From the NCBI GenBank assembly GCA_013399855.1, contig VXAY01005956.1, positions 3,460,994-3,524,993 on the forward strand: a DNA stretch of 64,000 bases, read 5' to 3'. How positions within the stretch are numbered: the stretch's first letter is position 1; each line of letters begins with the position of its first letter. The DNA comes from Oxyruncus cristatus. Taxonomy: Eukaryota; Chordata; Aves; Passeriformes; Cotingidae. Position numbers and translations under genes: made by a program. This document shows, in pieces, positions 22,698 to 34,360 of the stretch. A model generated the notes under the pieces. That model was not told where the DNA came from and did no database searches. It saw only the letters and a program-made list of their open reading frames with translations.

Positions 22698-25600
22698 GCA
22701 TTTACTGAAGAGTTTACATGGCAGGACAATAAAACAATCACTGTAAGTCATCCAATTAAGATACACATTTAAAAACACTCTGGCCTGTGAAACCACATTT
22801 TCTGGAAGGTGAGAGCATATAGAAAAGGAGTCACGTGAGCCCAAGCGACCTAAACAGCAACAGAACAAACCCCTGTAAGCACATGGTGCTCACTGCTTCA
22901 TCAGGGAGGGAGACAACCTGCCCTCCTGGGTGTCTCTTCTCCAAAATTAGCATCATTAGCACAGTATTCACACCTTCTCTTTCCCAGCCCACAGGAGGTT
23001 TCACTGAAGGGCTGCAGGCAAAGTATTTGCCCTGTCACAGCTGAAAGAGCCCGGGGCAAACATACCTTATCCATTGCAACCGGGGGTTCAGGCCATTTCC
23101 CCCAGCCAGGGCACAGCCTGCAGCTGCCCATGGAGGTATGTTCCACTCTAGGTATGTTTCTCAACAGTCAATAAAAAACCTTTTATCATAACTGTGCTCT
23201 AATCCAAATTCCAATAATCTACACATTTAAAAACGCACACTTATTTTTTAGTATGTATAAAGGTATACTTAAAGTTTTTAAGACTTGTTTGTTCTAATTT
23301 TTGCACCATAACTAGAAAGCATCTGCACTGTGAGATAGCGGCAATTACTCCAAGCTAACCTCACTTTGTTTGCACACAGCACAAGGTTATCACTTCAGCA
23401 AAGGATTTTACAGCATAATACCCACACAGTGAATAACCTTCAGAGAAGTAGAGCTGGGGCAATAAACAGCCCCCAGGTAGAATGGCTATTACCCTTAGTG
23501 TATTCATAATTCGGTTTAATATAAAATCTGGAGATTTCTTTTTGCAGAATTTATTTTTATTCAGCTTTTACAAAGAGTTCCATTCATTTTCTGTGCCCCA
23601 TATCTGCATCAGCAATCATTAAGGTAATATCTGCTTAACGTGCCCTTGCTCATCAGTCTGACTTGAAACATGGTCTGGCTTGGCAGCGTGATGAGGATCT
23701 CCTCCCTGTGCTTTCCATCATGTTTAGGGATATATGCTGCTGGACTGCATTTGCATACATTAGATAATCACAGGTGTCCCTACTGCTAAGATACCCATAA
23801 AACATTCTTTTAAGAACAGAATGAATCAACTCAACCTAAAAAAGGAGTCTCAGCATTCTTAAATAATCATGGCATCTTCATTTTGAAGAAAACCAACTTT
23901 TAAGCATCCATGTCTTGAATGTTATAAAGACTTCTAGGAGAAATATTCTATAGCCCCAATGGAGCACATGTTTTATTTAAATTAGCATTACACCTAAGAG
24001 CTTTAGCACATATTTTCTTCTCAGGCAGTCCTTATTACTTTGTGACTGTTTCATATCACCCCTAAATAACACTGTCACCAGCTAAATGAATAGAGTGTGC
24101 TGTACTTACAGATGATTTATACAGAACTAAAACATGTATCAGGAGGCACATTTCTACCCTGAGTCTCTAGATACAGTTCCCTTTGGCATCAAGGGAACTA
24201 CGTGCCTTTCTGCCCTGAATTTCTAACAGGATAATTTACATATGCACACATTCCTGAGCTCTGGCACGAACAACTTTGCACAAAGTCGGAAACCTCCACC
24301 TGGGAAAGGCACATTTTGTGCCTCGCCCTGTTCTGAACATCCTCTCAAGCCACTGCTAGGATCACTTGGCACAGCTCACAACAGGCATTCCTCTGCTTGT
24401 GGGAGGAGAGGGGAAAAACAGACAGCAAGAACAATATCCAGTTTTATTCAACATTCACATGGCAGGTATTGGAGCAGTTAGAGCTGTAGGGACTTATGGA
24501 CCCACCTATGTGAACAGAAGAACCCTTTCCCTTACTGGTGGGAGGTCAAGCAGTGAAGAGCTGGGTACTAAACACCTGTTAATGTCTATGAAGTGCTTCT
24601 GTCTTCCCACTGGTCCTTTATATCTTACCCTAAGGAAATTCCAAGGACTTCTCCAAAAATTTTGCAGATAGTAACGTACAAAGTAACAACCACAGAAGAA
24701 AATGCATCATCTGAAGAAAATAGGACCCTGAAATAAAATAATTCTACCAGTGAAGCTGACAATCAGGTGAGGATAAATCAAACTCTGGTGTGTTGGGTAC
24801 TAGGGCAGTGATGGTAACAGAGGAAGTGTCAGCTGAAGAACTAGTCTAACACCTGCAACATCTCTCCTCTGATTTAGCTGCTCAGTGCCCTTTATAATAT
24901 ATCCTACTTGCTAACAGAGGTATATTTTAAATGCAATTTCAAACCCATCATTTAAAAAATTGAAATAAATTTTTCTACCTGCTCCACACAGTTCAGACCT
25001 TGTTTCAGATTTGAAGGAATACTGGAGAAAAGAAATAACCTGTAAACAGTGAATGAACCCCAAAGTAACCATGAAGGTGCAGAGAGAAAAGGCCCTCAAA
25101 CCCTCCACACGTCTCCTCCCACAAACTTGGCTGCCGTGATACATCTCCAATCTCACACTATAGCGAAGTGCACGTCCTGGTAACCCCCACAGCCTCCCAC
25201 ATTCTGTGTGTCAAGCACTGATTCATCAAATCACTGATGGAGAAGAGCAGCCGTGCAGCTTGGGGCCAGCCCGTGCTGGTGGTCACCTGGCCACCACGTG
25301 CATGGTCCTGGGATGCTCTGCCGTGGGACAAGCAGGACAGACACCTGTAACCCCTCAGGAGGTGAGGGATACTGGTTTGGGTCTCTCCCTCTCCCATGGG
25401 GCCATGATTCTCATAGATTTTCAACATCACACTTGTCAGATTACATTGCAACTAGTCAGAGCTTGAATGCCAGAGGAATCTGTCAAGCAGCATGATCATT
25501 TAAAGGCTCATAAGCAAACACAAGGATTTCTCCCCTCATCTTGCCACACTGCAACCATCTCAAGGAGACTCAAGGAAGAGAAACACAAGTTTCTACTCAA

Positions 25601-26480
25601 TCAGGTGTGAGGAGTCCTGTGGATAAACCTCAGGACTGGCTCAGAAACAAGTATGTGGCTGCTTGTGCTAAGCAAAGCAAAGCAGAGCAAAGCAAGGCAA
25701 GGACAGTGCTTCTGGAAAGAGGTGGTTACACAAGAAAATTTGCCATCCTGTAAAATTATCCTGTCCTCATCCACAAGGTTTTAGGCATTATATCCCCCAC
25801 TGGGCTGTGGTAAAACACATTCACAACAGTCAGCCATACGTGACACTGTTCACTGCTGCCAAGGTATATTAAGATTATTATATTCTCACCCTGCTTTTTA
25901 TATTATTCCCAAAGCATCTGCTATTAGCCACTGCTCGAGACAGGATACCAGGCTGTCAGTAATTGTTAATGTCAAGGAAACAAATGGACTGTTCAAGAAA
26001 AAAACTGTGAAAAAGCAAAGGTGGCAGAGAAAGAAGTAATCAAGGTGGAATTATAGAGTCCCAGAGATAAGGACAAGGGGTGCTAAACTAATAAGAAATA
26101 CCAGGGTGAGCACTGAGGGAATGGGAAATAGAAAGCAACACCCCAGTGATCAGAAGAGGAAAGGTTTTGCTCCACATTCCTGCTTGAAAGGAAGTACCTC
26201 AAGGGCAGAACAATGGAAAAACATGATCAGGCTAAGGAAAAAACACAGATGAGGCAAGAAGATAGACAGTAGAGTTTTGGATGGACTGCAAATATTAGTC
26301 CAGTTGTAAGCAGTCAAGAGGGACATGAGACCCAAAGCAACATCACAGAGCAATTGCTGGAGGACTGAACTCCTAAAGAATGAAGAGAAAGTCATTAAAT
26401 TAGACACCAACAGAAACCCCAGGACCAACAAAAAGTGTGGGTAAACAAGAGTGCTCAAAACCTAAATTTGTAATTTGCTT
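22698..26480. other. Non-coding unique sequence
   Basis: No gene recognised. It contains a short AAGC-type simple repeat at about 25670-25702. Open stretches up to 101 codons have no family resemblance. Confidence 0.55.
25670..25702. repeat. Imperfect (AAGC)n simple repeat
   Basis: Successive AAGCA/AAGCAG units with interruptions (aagcaaagcaaagcagagc...). It gives a Lys-Ala-Glu-Gln-like translation that is only a repeat artefact. Confidence 0.8.
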
Positions 26481-26550
26481 TGTCATGGTTGATTTTATGG
26501 GTACCTCAGTAGCAACATAAGCCTGTCCATAAAGTCTCTCCTGGAAACCC
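26481..26550 (+). repeat. Low-copy dispersed segment, copy A
   Basis: It begins TGTCATGGTTGATT and later reads AAGCCTGTCCATAAAG and CTCTCCTGGAAACCC. The same three blocks occur in the same order at 45292-45340, where about 22 bp present here are absent. I cannot name the family. The TG start and context allow an old LTR edge, but this is unproven. Confidence 0.4.
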
Positions 26551-29500
26551 AATGGCCACCTGGAAGCTGAGAGCGATAAAAATCATTGTGACTGCAGGGA
26601 ACCCTGTGTCTGCATGTGATGGGAGCCTCAACCAGCCTTTTGAATAATCCTGACATTATTTTTTAGTATACTTAATAAAGTGTGGGGGAGAAGGGGGGCA
26701 GCAGCTGTGCCAGCACTGCAGGCTTGTTTTTTGCAAACAGCTCCGTGACACACCACACACTGACTGTAAGAATATCATTACATGAAATTACTGCAGAACA
26801 CTTTAAAAGTCACTGACAATTGACAAGAAGTAATTTTAATGAGGAGCCATCAGTGAATGGACGTGCTTTTGACTGGGCCTACGGAGACAAGTTTCACAGC
26901 CCAATGCAACTCAGAACCAGCTTAAGTGATAAATATTGCCAAACTTAGATGAGCACAGTCAAATAACTCTGTCTCCTTCATATGCCCAGCCTTATCAAAG
27001 ATCAGGCACTAGCACAGAAAAACACAAGTCTACTTGCTTAGCATCGCCGAATGCAGTGGAAAATGATCTACTCCACTTACAGAAGAGAAAACTGTAGGTT
27101 GAAAGTTGGAGAATTAAAAATATATGTGGGAACTAGGGAGATAAATGGAACACAAGGTCCCAGGGCCATGGTCTGATGAAATGCCCAGATGATGGAAGAG
27201 AGGTAAGGTTAGAAAGGTGGTGTTTCTATGTATGCTGTTAATGAGAAGATGAGTCAAATGCAGGATTCTGCTGTCCCTCAATAGCCACCTCCAATGTCCA
27301 GCTTAAAAAGATGCTGAAAACCAGAGAGAAATGCATAGGATTTAAGAGCCTGAGAACAGATTGTGTGAAAGAGTTTAAATTATATGATCACTTCAGGAAA
27401 AAGAAGGCTAATCAATGATTTGTCCACATCACGGGAAATGATTTCCATTACTAGCAGGCTCCTTAATTAAGCAGACAAAGGATGAAGATGATTCAACATG
27501 TGGAACAAAGAAATAAACTCAGATTGGATATATTCTTTTATAAATCACCAGAGATAATTACTCACCAAAACAACCACCCTCAGGACACCTCTGAGGTCCA
27601 GTTATCTGCACTCTTTAAATAAGTCTGAACATTCTTCTGAAAGGAAAGGAGAAGTTGCTGGGTGAAATTTTCTGCAGCCTGTGTCATCAGGAAGCCAAAC
27701 AACACGATCCCAAGAATCATTCATTCATTATGAACCAAGGACTACTAGACAATATTTGCCATATTGACACTACAACACTGAGGCTTACTTGCTTACATGA
27801 GGTTTTGTATTTGCCCCCAGTTGTAGAAAACAAGTAATATGATGATTAACACTTAAAAGTAGGCAAGTTATCAAGATAAGATCTCTTTGGTACAGATAAA
27901 TTCACATTTATTCCAGTATTCAGCTATGATTTTATTGTCATAAGCCAAGCGCATAGTACTGGGTACCATAAAATCTAAAACTACAGCCTTTTTCAAAGTG
28001 AGTGTATATTAAATTTAAACCAGTAAATCTACAATAGTCCCCATTAGAAACATTAAGATTATAGTCTTTCAGATAAAAATGTCCACAATAACTGTGTGCA
28101 AAACACTATATACATTAAAAAGTGGATAATTAATATGCTTCTGCACTTTATTATTTTTTCCTTTACAAGCAAGGGCTGTTATAAAATCATACTTGTCTGC
28201 CCAGAGCTTCCTGGATGTCGCATATGCTGAAAGAATACAGCTAGACATTCGTGGTCAAATGCTGCAACTCTTGGCATGGAAACACGCTGCTGAATTCCAC
28301 ATTTTGTCCGAAACAAGCCTGCTGGGTAAATCCCAAATATAAAAATTTTTATGGGACAAATCTCACACTAATTGCCTTCTCTCTGCAGCAGTAACTCCCT
28401 GCATACAGTCAAGGTGTTGGGAAGTGACCAGGAGCAGGAGATCCACAAAACCCACTGGCATAAACACATATCATCTGCATCAGTCTCTAAACTGACAGAT
28501 TTTCCCACCTTGGTTTCACCACGAAGCCTGGAATGTACAGGTCTGGAAAATATTATTGCTATTTAATGGGTGGGGGGGGGAAGCATGACTGTAGTACCAA
28601 CCAAAGAGATTTTATATATAATCAAGTAGCACTATCAGGTCCCAGTGAGCAGAAACAGAAGGGGATCTGCTGTTGGGATGCTCCGTGGCAAACAGCAGCG
28701 CAGGCTTCGCAGCCCCACTCGATAACATGGACTGACAAAGCAATTCAAGTTCAGTAAGGCAGAGTCAAACCTGGCAAAGTCAGATCCTCCATCAAAACCC
28801 TCAGAGGATCCTGGGGCAGCCCAGGTGGAGCTGGCAGTTGACTGAATGTGAACTGAAACCAGCCACCATTGTGTGGTGGGGTCCATCTCATCTACCGCTG
28901 CTGCCACCACGCCCACAGCTGATCCCAAGCCAGTTACACAGGCTCCATCTGTGGGACTAGAGAAAGCTGGGTATTTCTAGTCTGCATTTCATCTCATCTT
29001 GCTGCAGACTCCTAAAATAAGTAGTAATGGTTCTCTCAAAGTGCCTTTTTGTCTGCTGTGAACAAAACCTAAACATGAAGCTCCAACCTAAATGCTTGCT
29101 GTGTCAGATTAACGCCTCTCTGTCTGTCAGTGCCAGGCAATTATGTCTGTAATGACCACTGAGATCTTCCATAACGTCACCACCTAAGGAATAAAGCTGG
29201 GACAGAGCACAGAGACCAACTTTGCCACCGCTTGAGTTGGAATGAAAATTCGCTACTTGCTACCCAATATCTGTGGGGAAAACAATATGAAATAAAAATA
29301 CAGAAATTGTTCTAAAAGGAAGCAGGTTACTGGAACCTGTCCCGCTGCCCAGTACTGTGAACTGATGATCAATATGTGTCCTGGTTGGAGATCAAACCAG
29401 CTGAAGCAGCTCCTGTGCAACCCAAATTCAGGGACTGTGGGCCAAGGGCAGAAAAATCTTGGATGAGAGTGCAGCTAACCCTATCATGTCCACTGCTACC

Positions 29501-30745
29501 CAGCTCACCAATGAAGTGCAGTTTTGTGTGCAACAACCTCCCACCTCTACCTGTCCTTTTATCTACTGTGCAGAAACCACAGAATTCATACAATATTTAT
29601 AGCGTGGAAGGAGGGTTTCAGTGATGGCAGAGGTGATGTCTTTTCTCTAATGTTTGTTGACTTATGGCTAGAATGTGCAATTCAACAGCTGAGGAACGTA
29701 TCATTTCTATTCATGCTGCACTGCTCAGAAGTGCACACATTACAGTCCATGTCAGCTAAACAAAGGTAGCCAGATCCTTGGACACATGCCACTGCAGCTA
29801 TGTAGTGAAATTATGGTGCCTTGAACATTTTATGGTCTCTGATGATAACAGCATTTGCATTGCGCTGAGGGTTCAAATTAATCTGATTCTCCAAAGTTAC
29901 AGCATTTAATTAAGATTGGTAGTAAAAATTATAGCATTGAAAAAGTCTTATGACAGCATGGGTCCTGAAACAGGGGTGGGGAGAATCAGTCAGCGTTTAA
30001 AAAAACCCAATAAATTACGAGTGACTACTAACAGAAGAAAATGACCTTCTGGAACAATAAAAAATAGATAGCAGCTGCCTCTTATCTTTGGGGTGGAAAG
30101 TCATCTGGTATTTTTGTACCTCAAAACATTTCTTTGATGTGGGCTAAAACCCTCTCTACAATACAGTCCCTTTCTGTGCATTTTCTAAGCAACTAAATCC
30201 TAGCACCATTTTTACTTTTATTGCCTTTCAGACTGGCAAGAGTAATATAATGATTCATCATTAAAGTACTCTTTAAGCAGCTTTGTTCCTGTTTGTTGCT
30301 ATATATATTAAATAGAAATCAGTCTTTGAATTCACCTCTAAAGTCAGACTCAATTTTTTATCTAACAATAATGGTATCTCCAGTCATCATCTGAATGCAG
30401 CAAAGTGAGAAAACCTTTTGCATAATATAAATATCTGCATTCACTAAGACAAGGCTGCTGCCACCACCTACTGTGAATGCATTTTATAAGTGGTACAAAG
30501 CCAGAAAGATTTCAAATGCAGTAGCAGAGTCTCTTATAGATACTCCAGGCACTGTCAGAAAGGCACAGTTTCATCTCCGATTCAACAGTTTCTGGATCAG
30601 AGGCTTTGATCACCTGTAGCTGGTTTACAAGCAGCATCCAAACCTTAAAAATGCAGTAGTTGCTGAAAGAGTGCAGGCACCTAAGGACTGGCCTACGTTT
30701 GCTTCCCCACAGGAACCACGGAAATCACTCCCTAGCAAATAGTTC
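26551..30745. other. Non-coding unique sequence
   Basis: AT-leaning unique sequence. A 9-base G run lies at 28572-28580 and a 14-bp AT palindrome at 28339-28352. No gene, RNA gene or repeat family recognised. Confidence 0.55.
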
Positions 30746-31053
30746 TTGAAGATTCAATCCATTTCCTTTGCCCCTGTCTGGTGTCCATTCCCTGCTCCAC
30801 CTGTGACCGACGAGCAGCACGCGACTGGCCAGCCATTCCAGCACGGTTTTCCAGGCATTTGTCTCCAAAAAGGCAAACCCCACAGAGATCCCAGCACCAC
30901 TGCTACCATTGCCCCCCCAGGAACGCGGAGCTCAGCCCCACGTTGCAGCGGGGCACACCGGGGAGTCCCTGCCCTCACTCTACAGGCGGGACAGAATGTG
31001 ACTGTCAGGCAGAGGAAAGTTATCAGCACAGCGTGTGTGACGTGGAATGCTGA
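30746..31053. other. Small CpG-enriched stretch, no gene recognised
   Basis: This roughly 300-bp stretch is richer in G, C and CpG (for example CCGACGAGCAGCACGCGAC and several GCGGGG-type sites) than its AT-rich surroundings. Open frames of 90-113 codons in three frames follow from low stop-codon density rather than coding. It could be a weak promoter-like patch or a decayed repeat. Confidence 0.3.
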
Positions 31054-32972
31054 CCAGTTATTACTGGAACAAATTACAGTTTCTTAAATTACCATTATTA
31101 ACTGTAGCCAATAGCTCTCAACTTCCACATAATTTGAGTTTAATGAAAAACTTTATTACTGACCAGAGAAGCTGCTCAGAAATAATCAGTAGTTCAAATG
31201 TACTGGTTTGGTTTCCTGAGTGGACATGAGTATGGCTGTAAGGAACGTGTTCCCATCCACTCCTTCAGGACACATCACATGGGAATACGCCCCAACATTT
31301 TGCTGTTTTAGTAAAAGGACCTTTTAAAAGAATACACTTGCTGGAATAGAGGCACAAGACCGCTGAAATAGTTGGCACCCAGCAATCGCCAAATTAATTT
31401 TGAATTGTGAAATCTTGTTTGTGAGAAGCATTTCACTTTAATTCAAGTATTTCTAATTACCATTCTGCCCTTGTGCCAATGGGATGACTAATATATATTT
31501 TCTCTAGTGTTTCCTGCACAGACAATGGTATTACTTAGTGCTCACCAGCTTTTATAAATGCTCTTCTAGAAAAAAGTCATTCAGATCACCTTACACCAAT
31601 ACTACACTGAGATGCCACTGAATGTTCATACATTTGTGTTTTCACCTCTCTGAGTGAAGCCAGGAGATTTTTCTCCTCTTCTTGGGAGAAATTAGTGTTG
31701 CTATGGAGCATTGCTGTCCAAATCTACCTAGTATGTGAGTAAGAAGGGATCCTCTTCCTCAGAACAGAGAGGAGCAGCTACTTCCCAGGTGTCATCAGAG
31801 CCTCCATCCCCAGCAGGGGTTGTAGTTTCTTTATTCACACAGAGCAGTGAATCAACCAGACCCACTCCTGCTCCTCCACCTCCAATGCAGAGATCTTGTA
31901 GAGCAGAAGAGGTCTTCTCTGCAGGATCCCAGAGGAGAGTGCACAAGTGCCCTGTTCTCCCAAAGAAGGAAGATTGCTCTTATCTGTAATTTGGGCCCAA
32001 AATACAGAGGAAAAAAAAGAGGATTTTACTCTACCTTTCCCTGTGAGATATGTCAGTGCTGAATCAAACACAGCACAGCAACCCTGGAGAAGCTGAGGAG
32101 GCAATTGCAAATGCTCTGACCAAACTGCTCAGGTAGAAACATATTCCACTTGCCACCTGAGCAAAGAAAACAAAAGTGACTAAAAAGATTTGCAGTGCCA
32201 GTGACAGTGCTGTTCTTTTTCCTCAAGAGTGCAGTTAAGAAAGACACATTTGTTCTGCCAGGATGCCACAGAAACACTTCTGAAACTGTTACACAGCAAT
32301 GGCAGCGTTGGCTGTGCTATCTTAATAGATCTGCAATGCCAGAAACACACACAAACCTCTCTCCATGTGATGCAGGAACATAATCCAGGCAGCACCTGCC
32401 CATTCTGATCAGCCAGGTTTCCCTGGCAGGGTCTGCACTCAGGAGAACACACAAACATACATAGGTGGGTCAATCAAGACAACAAAAATCAAATAGGTAT
32501 CCAATGCCCAACACTCTGCTTTTTCAGGGAAACCAAAAACTTTCCTTTCAGCTTAATCTTTACAGAATAAAGCTCCCACCAGAGGTCTCAAGACAAACCA
32601 AAAAAAGCATGCCCTGATAGTGAGAAGGGAGCAGTATAACCTGCTGCTGATTTTGTTAGGGATTTCTCAATAAGGCAACTTCCTAAACAAGCAGAAGGAA
32701 ATTTGATGGCATTGACAGTTTTTCTCTCCCAGGTATTGCTATAAAAAAATCCTCAAGCAAAGATTCCAGGTGGAAAAGTACTTAGCAGAGTTGAACTGAA
32801 CTCCTCTCCACAAAGCTGGAAAAGCAAAACACAAAAACCAGACACAGGCTGCTTGTAAAACAATTTTCCTCCTTTACTTCCAAACACCAAGATCAACCTT
32901 TAGGACCTTAACATTCCCTCTTTCTCAGGGAAGAGCACCTTTTTTTTTCCTCTTAGTGTAATTTCACTCCTC
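31054..32972. other. Non-coding unique sequence
   Basis: No gene or repeat recognised. 31380-31500 is rich in AATTA/TAATT motifs. Open stretches are all under 100 codons. Confidence 0.55.
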
Positions 32973-33070
32973 AAAAAAAAAAAAAANNNNNNNNNNNNNN
33001 NNNNNNNNNNNNNNNNNNNNNNNNNNNNNNNNNNNNNNNNNNNNNNNNNNNNNNNNNNNNNNNNNAAAAA
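32973..33070. other. Assembly gap (79 N) inside a poly-A tract
   Basis: Fourteen A, then N at 32987-33065, then five A. The gap was caused by, or estimated across, a homopolymer. Open frames that appear to cross it are artefacts. Confidence 0.97.
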
Positions 33071-33354
33071 CCTTCCCTCTCAGCAACATTTTCTGTGTAG
33101 GTGCCCTCTGCCCTTCCCACGTCCACAGGAGCAGAATGAAAGGACCTGTAGAGTGCAGTGTGTCCCAGTTTCTGAACTGAAGCATAAACCCACCACCCTG
33201 CAGCCAACCCCTTGAAAAGGTCATATGCCAGGAAGAAGTAAAAGCTCCCAGGTGAGTTCCAGCGAGACCAAGGCAAGTTTGTTTCAATTAAGTGCAACAA
33301 CTTTATTGCCAGTCATGAAAGGTATCATTCAGATACCTTTTGCTTTCTTCCTCC
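33071..33354. other. Spacer with a short hairpin
   Basis: Unique sequence between the gap and the CpG-rich block. 33318-33340 can form a hairpin with 9-bp perfect arms (AAAGGTATC / GATACCTTT) and a 5-base loop. Nothing else recognised. Confidence 0.5.
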
Positions 33355-34360
33355 CTGCTGCGGGCGCAGAAACCGCACACACGTTTTTCTGTCTGGCATT
33401 ATAGGCTTCGAATTAAAGCCTGTTCCCGAGGAAAATTTTTAAAAATTTTATAGCCCAAAATGAGGAGAGGACCGTGTTCCCCTGGCAAAGATCACGTCAC
33501 ATTGCACAGGCAGCAGCACCTACCTCCGTGAGCCAACAGAGCCAGCAAGTCCACATAATTCCTCTTGGATGGAGACATTTACCCCAGCTCAGACAGTCGG
33601 GGCTCTCCTGCCATGCCTGGAGCTTCGGACACACCAAGAAAGCATCTTCTGCGAGCAGCGTGGCTCCTCTCACACACCGAACTGCAGCAGCGGCAGCCTG
33701 AGAGAGCAGCAGCAGTTGAATTGCTGCACATGTATCTCTGCAGATTATTTCCTGCTCGAACACTTGGCGTAAAGGCAGATGCTCTTAACCCTCTGGAGGC
33801 CTATGCCTTTGTGCCCCCCCGGCAGGAGGAAGCTAGCAACTCCGGATATTCTGCGGTGAGGCCAGAGAGGAATGACTGGAGACACACAGGGCATCTTCCG
33901 AGAAGTAGTCCCAACCTCGTGCGAGTTGCAGTCACTTCGCGCTCAGGGAGCCAGGCATTCCCACGGCAGCCTCCAGCATCCCCGGCCAGGCAGCACACGG
34001 TTCCCACTGCATCACCTGCTGCAGATCCCCAGGCTCCGGCAAAGCACTGCCCTTGGCTCACACGGGAGCCCCTGCGACGGCCCGCAAGGACGGGGTGTCC
34101 AGCGTGCTGAACCTGCGGCTGGAGGCCAGGGCCACGCAGGTGAGGGACACAAGAGGGGCTCAAGTGACGTGGCAAGCCCAGCAGTGTCACCGAAACTCAG
34201 GCACACGGAGCTCCTGCTCCCGGCACAAAGCTCTCCGGTCCCAGGCGCTGCCCCATCACCTGCAGACACCCACACCGCGGGCAGGCAGGCGCTGTCCGGA
34301 TGGCACTCACTGGCGAGCGTCAGCACTGCTCCCTCTCACAGCCTGCGAATGTGACTGGAA
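33355..34360. promoter_or_regulatory. CpG-rich block, candidate promoter or first exon
   Basis: This kilobase stands out from the AT-leaning window by high G+C and, by eye, about fifty CpG sites. It holds the longest open frame of the window (33565-34110, plus; 165 codons if started at the ATG at 33613). Overlapping open frames exist in other frames and on the other strand, so low stop density is the simpler explanation. A good 5' splice-site consensus, CACGCAG|GTGAGG, lies with its junction after 34139; it follows an open stretch in another frame (34053-34388). A CAG/GCAG-rich tract is at 33682-33716. No conserved domain is visible in any translation. It could be a CpG-island promoter, a lncRNA first exon, a 5' exon of a gene extending beyond the window, or simply a GC-rich patch. 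Confidence 0.35.

Noticed and set aside
25670..25702. AAGC-type repeat as a CRISPR-like or satellite array
   Set aside because: It is a short imperfect simple repeat with no spacers; the organism is a vertebrate.
32075..32100. CCTGGAGAAGCTGAGGAGGC, resembling a CR1 block
   Set aside because: An isolated 20-base resemblance with no collinear CR1 sequence on either side.
32964..33300. Two minus-strand open frames of about 108 codons
   Set aside because: Both read through 79 N and poly-T, so they are gap artefacts.
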